From Korobacter sp963703075 (GTDB lineage: Bacteria; Acidobacteriota; Terriglobia; Terriglobales; Acidobacteriaceae), in contig OY969786.1 in the NCBI GenBank assembly GCA_963703075.1, forward strand, positions 1,426,001 through 1,490,000: a stretch of 64,000 nucleotides of DNA, in the 5' to 3' direction. Each line of letters starts with the position of its first letter. Position 1 is the stretch's first letter. A program made the translations under genes and the position numbers. The notes beneath the pieces are model-generated. The model made no database searches. It worked only from the letters and a program-made list of their open reading frames with translations, and was not told the DNA's origin. Shown here one piece after another: positions 62,131 through 64,000 of the stretch.

Positions 62131-63044
62131 CTCCGACCTGCGATCGCTCGTCGCACGCTTCCGCCGGCGGCTTTCAGTTGGCGCACGGCAGCCGCTTTCG
62201 TTGCCTTCGCCTTGATCATCACCAGCGCGACCGGAATGCTATCGCCAGCCTCGTCGATCGCCCGCGCTGATTCCTCGGCGGACAGACCGGTGACCTGTTG
62301 CACAATGCGAATCCCACGCTCCACCAGTTTCTGGTTCTTCAAGTGAAGGTTTACCATTAGGTTCCCGTAAACATAGCCCAAGCGAGTGAGGGCGCCGGTC
62401 GTAAGCATGTTGCAGATCATCTTCTCGGCCGTGCCGGCCTTCATGCGGGTCGAGCCGTTCACCACTTCGGGCCCTACTTCAACCTCGATGGCGATCTTTG
62501 CCGCCTTGGCGAGCGGCGATCCCGCATTGCAAATCACGGCCACCGTCATCGCGCCGCGCTCCCGCGCATACTCCAGTGCCGCGATCGTGTATGGCGTACG
62601 TCCGCTGGCGGCCAAGCCGACGATAACGTCTTGTTTCCCCGGCTTTTTCTTCGCCATGTCCGCGCGTCCGGCCTCGCGCGAGTCTTCATTGGCCTCAACC
62701 GCGTGGCCGAGCGCCTTGTCTCCCCCGGCAATCAGGTACTGCACGCGCTCCGGCGGCGTATTGAAGGTGGGTGGGCACTCGCTGGCGTCCAGAGCCCCGA
62801 GCCGGCCGCTTGTGCCGGTGCCCACGTAGATCAGTCGTCCCCCTCGCTGAAACGCTTTCTCGATGGCGGTCACGGCCTTGGCGATCTGCGGAAGCGCTCT
62901 TCTCACCGCCTTCGCGACCTTCTGGTCTTCACGGTTAATGATCTCCACAATTTCCAGAGCTGACTTCAGGTCAAGATCGGACGAGGCTGGGTTGGGGCGT
63001 TCGGTGCGGAGGTGGGCAGTGTCGCGTGCAGGTTGATGTCGCAT
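62127..63044 (-). CDS. murQ: N-acetylmuramic acid 6-phosphate etherase MurQ
   Basis: Splits MurNAc-6-phosphate to GlcNAc-6-phosphate and lactate, so salvaged wall sugar can be reused. A 305-residue SIS-fold protein; the motif GRLIYVGTGTSGRLGALDAS (residues 68-87) binds the sugar, ECPPTFNTPPERV and LAASGRTPYTIAALEYA follow, and the catalytic Glu lies near GSTRMKAGTAEKMICNML. The gene is complete. It is transcribed with the serine hydrolase upstream (eight bases between them), away from the mpl cluster; the two recycling units converge. Confidence 0.94.
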   Translation of the reverse strand: MRHQPARDTAHLRTERPNPASSDLDLKSALEIVEIINREDQKVAKAVRRALPQIAKAVTAIEKAFQRGGRLIYVGTGTSGRLGALDASECPPTFNTPPERVQYLIAGGDKALGHAVEANEDSREAGRADMAKKKPGKQDVIVGLAASGRTPYTIAALEYARERGAMTVAVICNAGSPLAKAAKIAIEVEVGPEVVNGSTRMKAGTAEKMICNMLTTGALTRLGYVYGNLMVNLHLKNQKLVERGIRIVQQVTGLSAEESARAIDEAGDSIPVALVMIKAKATKAAAVRQLKAAGGSVRRAIAGRS

Positions 63045-63052
63045 ATCTTTGG

Positions 63053-64000
63053 CTAGAGATTCTCTACGATAGCATCATGAACCGCGGGTCGCAGTTGCTT
63101 GATGGCTTGCGACGCGCGGTGGGGCCAGGTGCGATTGGTGAGCAGCGTGATCGACAGCCGCCGCTCCGGATCGATCCAAAGCGATGTTCCGGTGTAACCA
63201 AGATGCCCGAATGCTTTCTTGGAAAGTAGATGTCCCGATTGCGATGGCGTGGAAGGCGTATCCCATCCCAGAGTGAAGTGTGTTCCGCTGGGTCTATCCT
63301 GCCGCTCGGTGAAAAGTCGTACGGTTACGGCCTGTAAGATTGGACTCCCTCCACGCAACAGGCATTCTGCGAAGCGCGCCAAGTCATAGGCACTCGCGAA
63401 GAGCCCCGCGTGGCCGGCAATCCCGCCCATCACGCTGGCGTTTTCGTCGTCGACTTCACCCTGGATGAGACGGTGGCGAAACTGGCGGTCGTCCTGGGTA
63501 GGCGGAACATTCTTGCGTTCGTCGGAAGGCACTCCATATCGAGCAGAAGTCATTGCCAAGGGCTTCGCGATTTCGCGATCAAAAAAAGTCGTCAGGCTTT
63601 CGCCGGCGAGACGTGCAACGATCTCGCCCAGCAAGATAAATCCCAGGTCGCTGTATACGTATTTTTCGCCGGGTAGGTAGGCCAGCGGCGTCGCGGCCGC
63701 CGCTTCAATTAGCGCCTCCCGCGAACGACAGCGTAGGAATAATTTCTCGTACGCCGGCAGACCCGAGGAGTGGGAAAGGAGCATGGCGACTGTAACGTCC
63801 TGCTTGCTCCCTTGTTCAAACTCCGGGAAAAAATTGCGCACCCGCGTCTTTAAGTGAAGCACTCCACGTTCGTTCAGCAGCATTGCCACGGTCGTCGTCG
63901 CGACAGCCTTCGTGACCGACGCGAGGTCGAAGACCGTGCCGGGCTGTACCGGCGGTGCATTGTCGTCGTAAGAGAACTTCCCGAAGGATCGCCATGCGAT
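63053..64000 (-). CDS. Beta-lactamase-fold serine hydrolase, 5'-truncated by the window edge
   Basis: At least 315 residues; the frame runs off the window end. The SxxK motif is visible as LASVTKAVATT (nucleophile Ser and Lys), the second motif as YSDLGFILLGE (Tyr-Ser-Asp), and GHLGYTGTSLWID near the C-terminus stands at the KTG position. This is family PF00144 (class C beta-lactamase/DD-peptidase type). Directly upstream of murQ, it resembles hydrolases of MurNAc recycling clusters, sometimes fused to a NamZ-type muramidase domain; the missing N-terminal part could show this. No signal peptide can be judged. Confidence 0.85.
   Translation of the reverse strand: MAWRSFGKFSYDDNAPPVQPGTVFDLASVTKAVATTTVAMLLNERGVLHLKTRVRNFFPEFEQGSKQDVTVAMLLSHSSGLPAYEKLFLRCRSREALIEAAAATPLAYLPGEKYVYSDLGFILLGEIVARLAGESLTTFFDREIAKPLAMTSARYGVPSDERKNVPPTQDDRQFRHRLIQGEVDDENASVMGGIAGHAGLFASAYDLARFAECLLRGGSPILQAVTVRLFTERQDRPSGTHFTLGWDTPSTPSQSGHLLSKKAFGHLGYTGTSLWIDPERRLSITLLTNRTWPHRASQAIKQLRPAVHDAIVENL

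Overview
The window reads as a GC-rich chromosome segment from an acidobacterium, probably of the Koribacter/Terriglobus type. This is an inference from gene families. The evidence is an orphan duplicated MacB/FtsX permease (ADOP type), a DUF1844 protein, a long SMC with a head-domain insert, a small Fis-type protein linked to purC and cvpA, and many secreted TPR, kelch and Ig-like proteins with no close relatives elsewhere. No rRNA, tRNA, CRISPR array, prophage or insertion sequence was found. The content is mostly housekeeping genes with scattered accessory genes.

Layout. 1-5 kb: the end of a methyltransferase, a secreted TPR protein and the ADOP permease. 5.0-5.8 kb: a repeat-filled gap holding a four-unit tandem array of palindromes and one copy of a dispersed element. 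5.8-16.3 kb: transketolase, a 2-hydroxyacid dehydrogenase, purQ, a half-size AI-2E-family membrane protein, an AtoE-type fatty-acid transporter, an aldo/keto reductase, an Ig-like lipoprotein, a cyanophycinase-like peptidase, a rhodanese and a DMT exporter. 16.3-19 kb: a small secreted protein, a VapBC-like toxin-antitoxin pair, an amidohydrolase and a small Cys-rich protein. 19-26.4 kb: an S46 peptidase divergent from citrate synthase, then cysteine desulfurase, a diheme cytochrome c and mnmA. 26.4-37.3 kb: envelope and stress proteins, DinB, SDR, TPR, methyltransferase, fis-cvpA-purC, a radical SAM protein, a kelch protein and a SnoaL-like protein. 37.4-46 kb: the second copy of the dispersed element, smc, a second DMT transporter, a stress-protein/STAS fusion and an MFS transporter. 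46-49.6 kb: a tight ygfZ - DUF1844 - PhnP-like - ribF operon. 49.6-55.6 kb: two secreted proteins, a zinc-ribbon protein and an mtnP - pfkB - glycosyltransferase operon. 55.6-64 kb: mgtC, then a chain of overlapping genes for cell-wall turnover (DapF-like, LD-carboxypeptidase, Mpl, M61 peptidase, PlsC) facing murQ and a beta-lactamase-fold serine hydrolase.

Three things stand out. First, four genes (transketolase, S46 peptidase, SDR, kelch) are broken by five single-base insertions, each a duplication inside a 2-3 base homopolymer; this looks like systematic sequence error more than decay. Second, the DapF homologue has serine at both positions that carry the catalytic cysteines in true diaminopimelate epimerases, and it sits in a peptidoglycan-recycling operon. 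Third, a dispersed element of roughly 200-235 bp occurs twice, 32 kb apart, and palindromic repeats fill several intergenic gaps. No clearly new multi-gene defence or mobile system was found.
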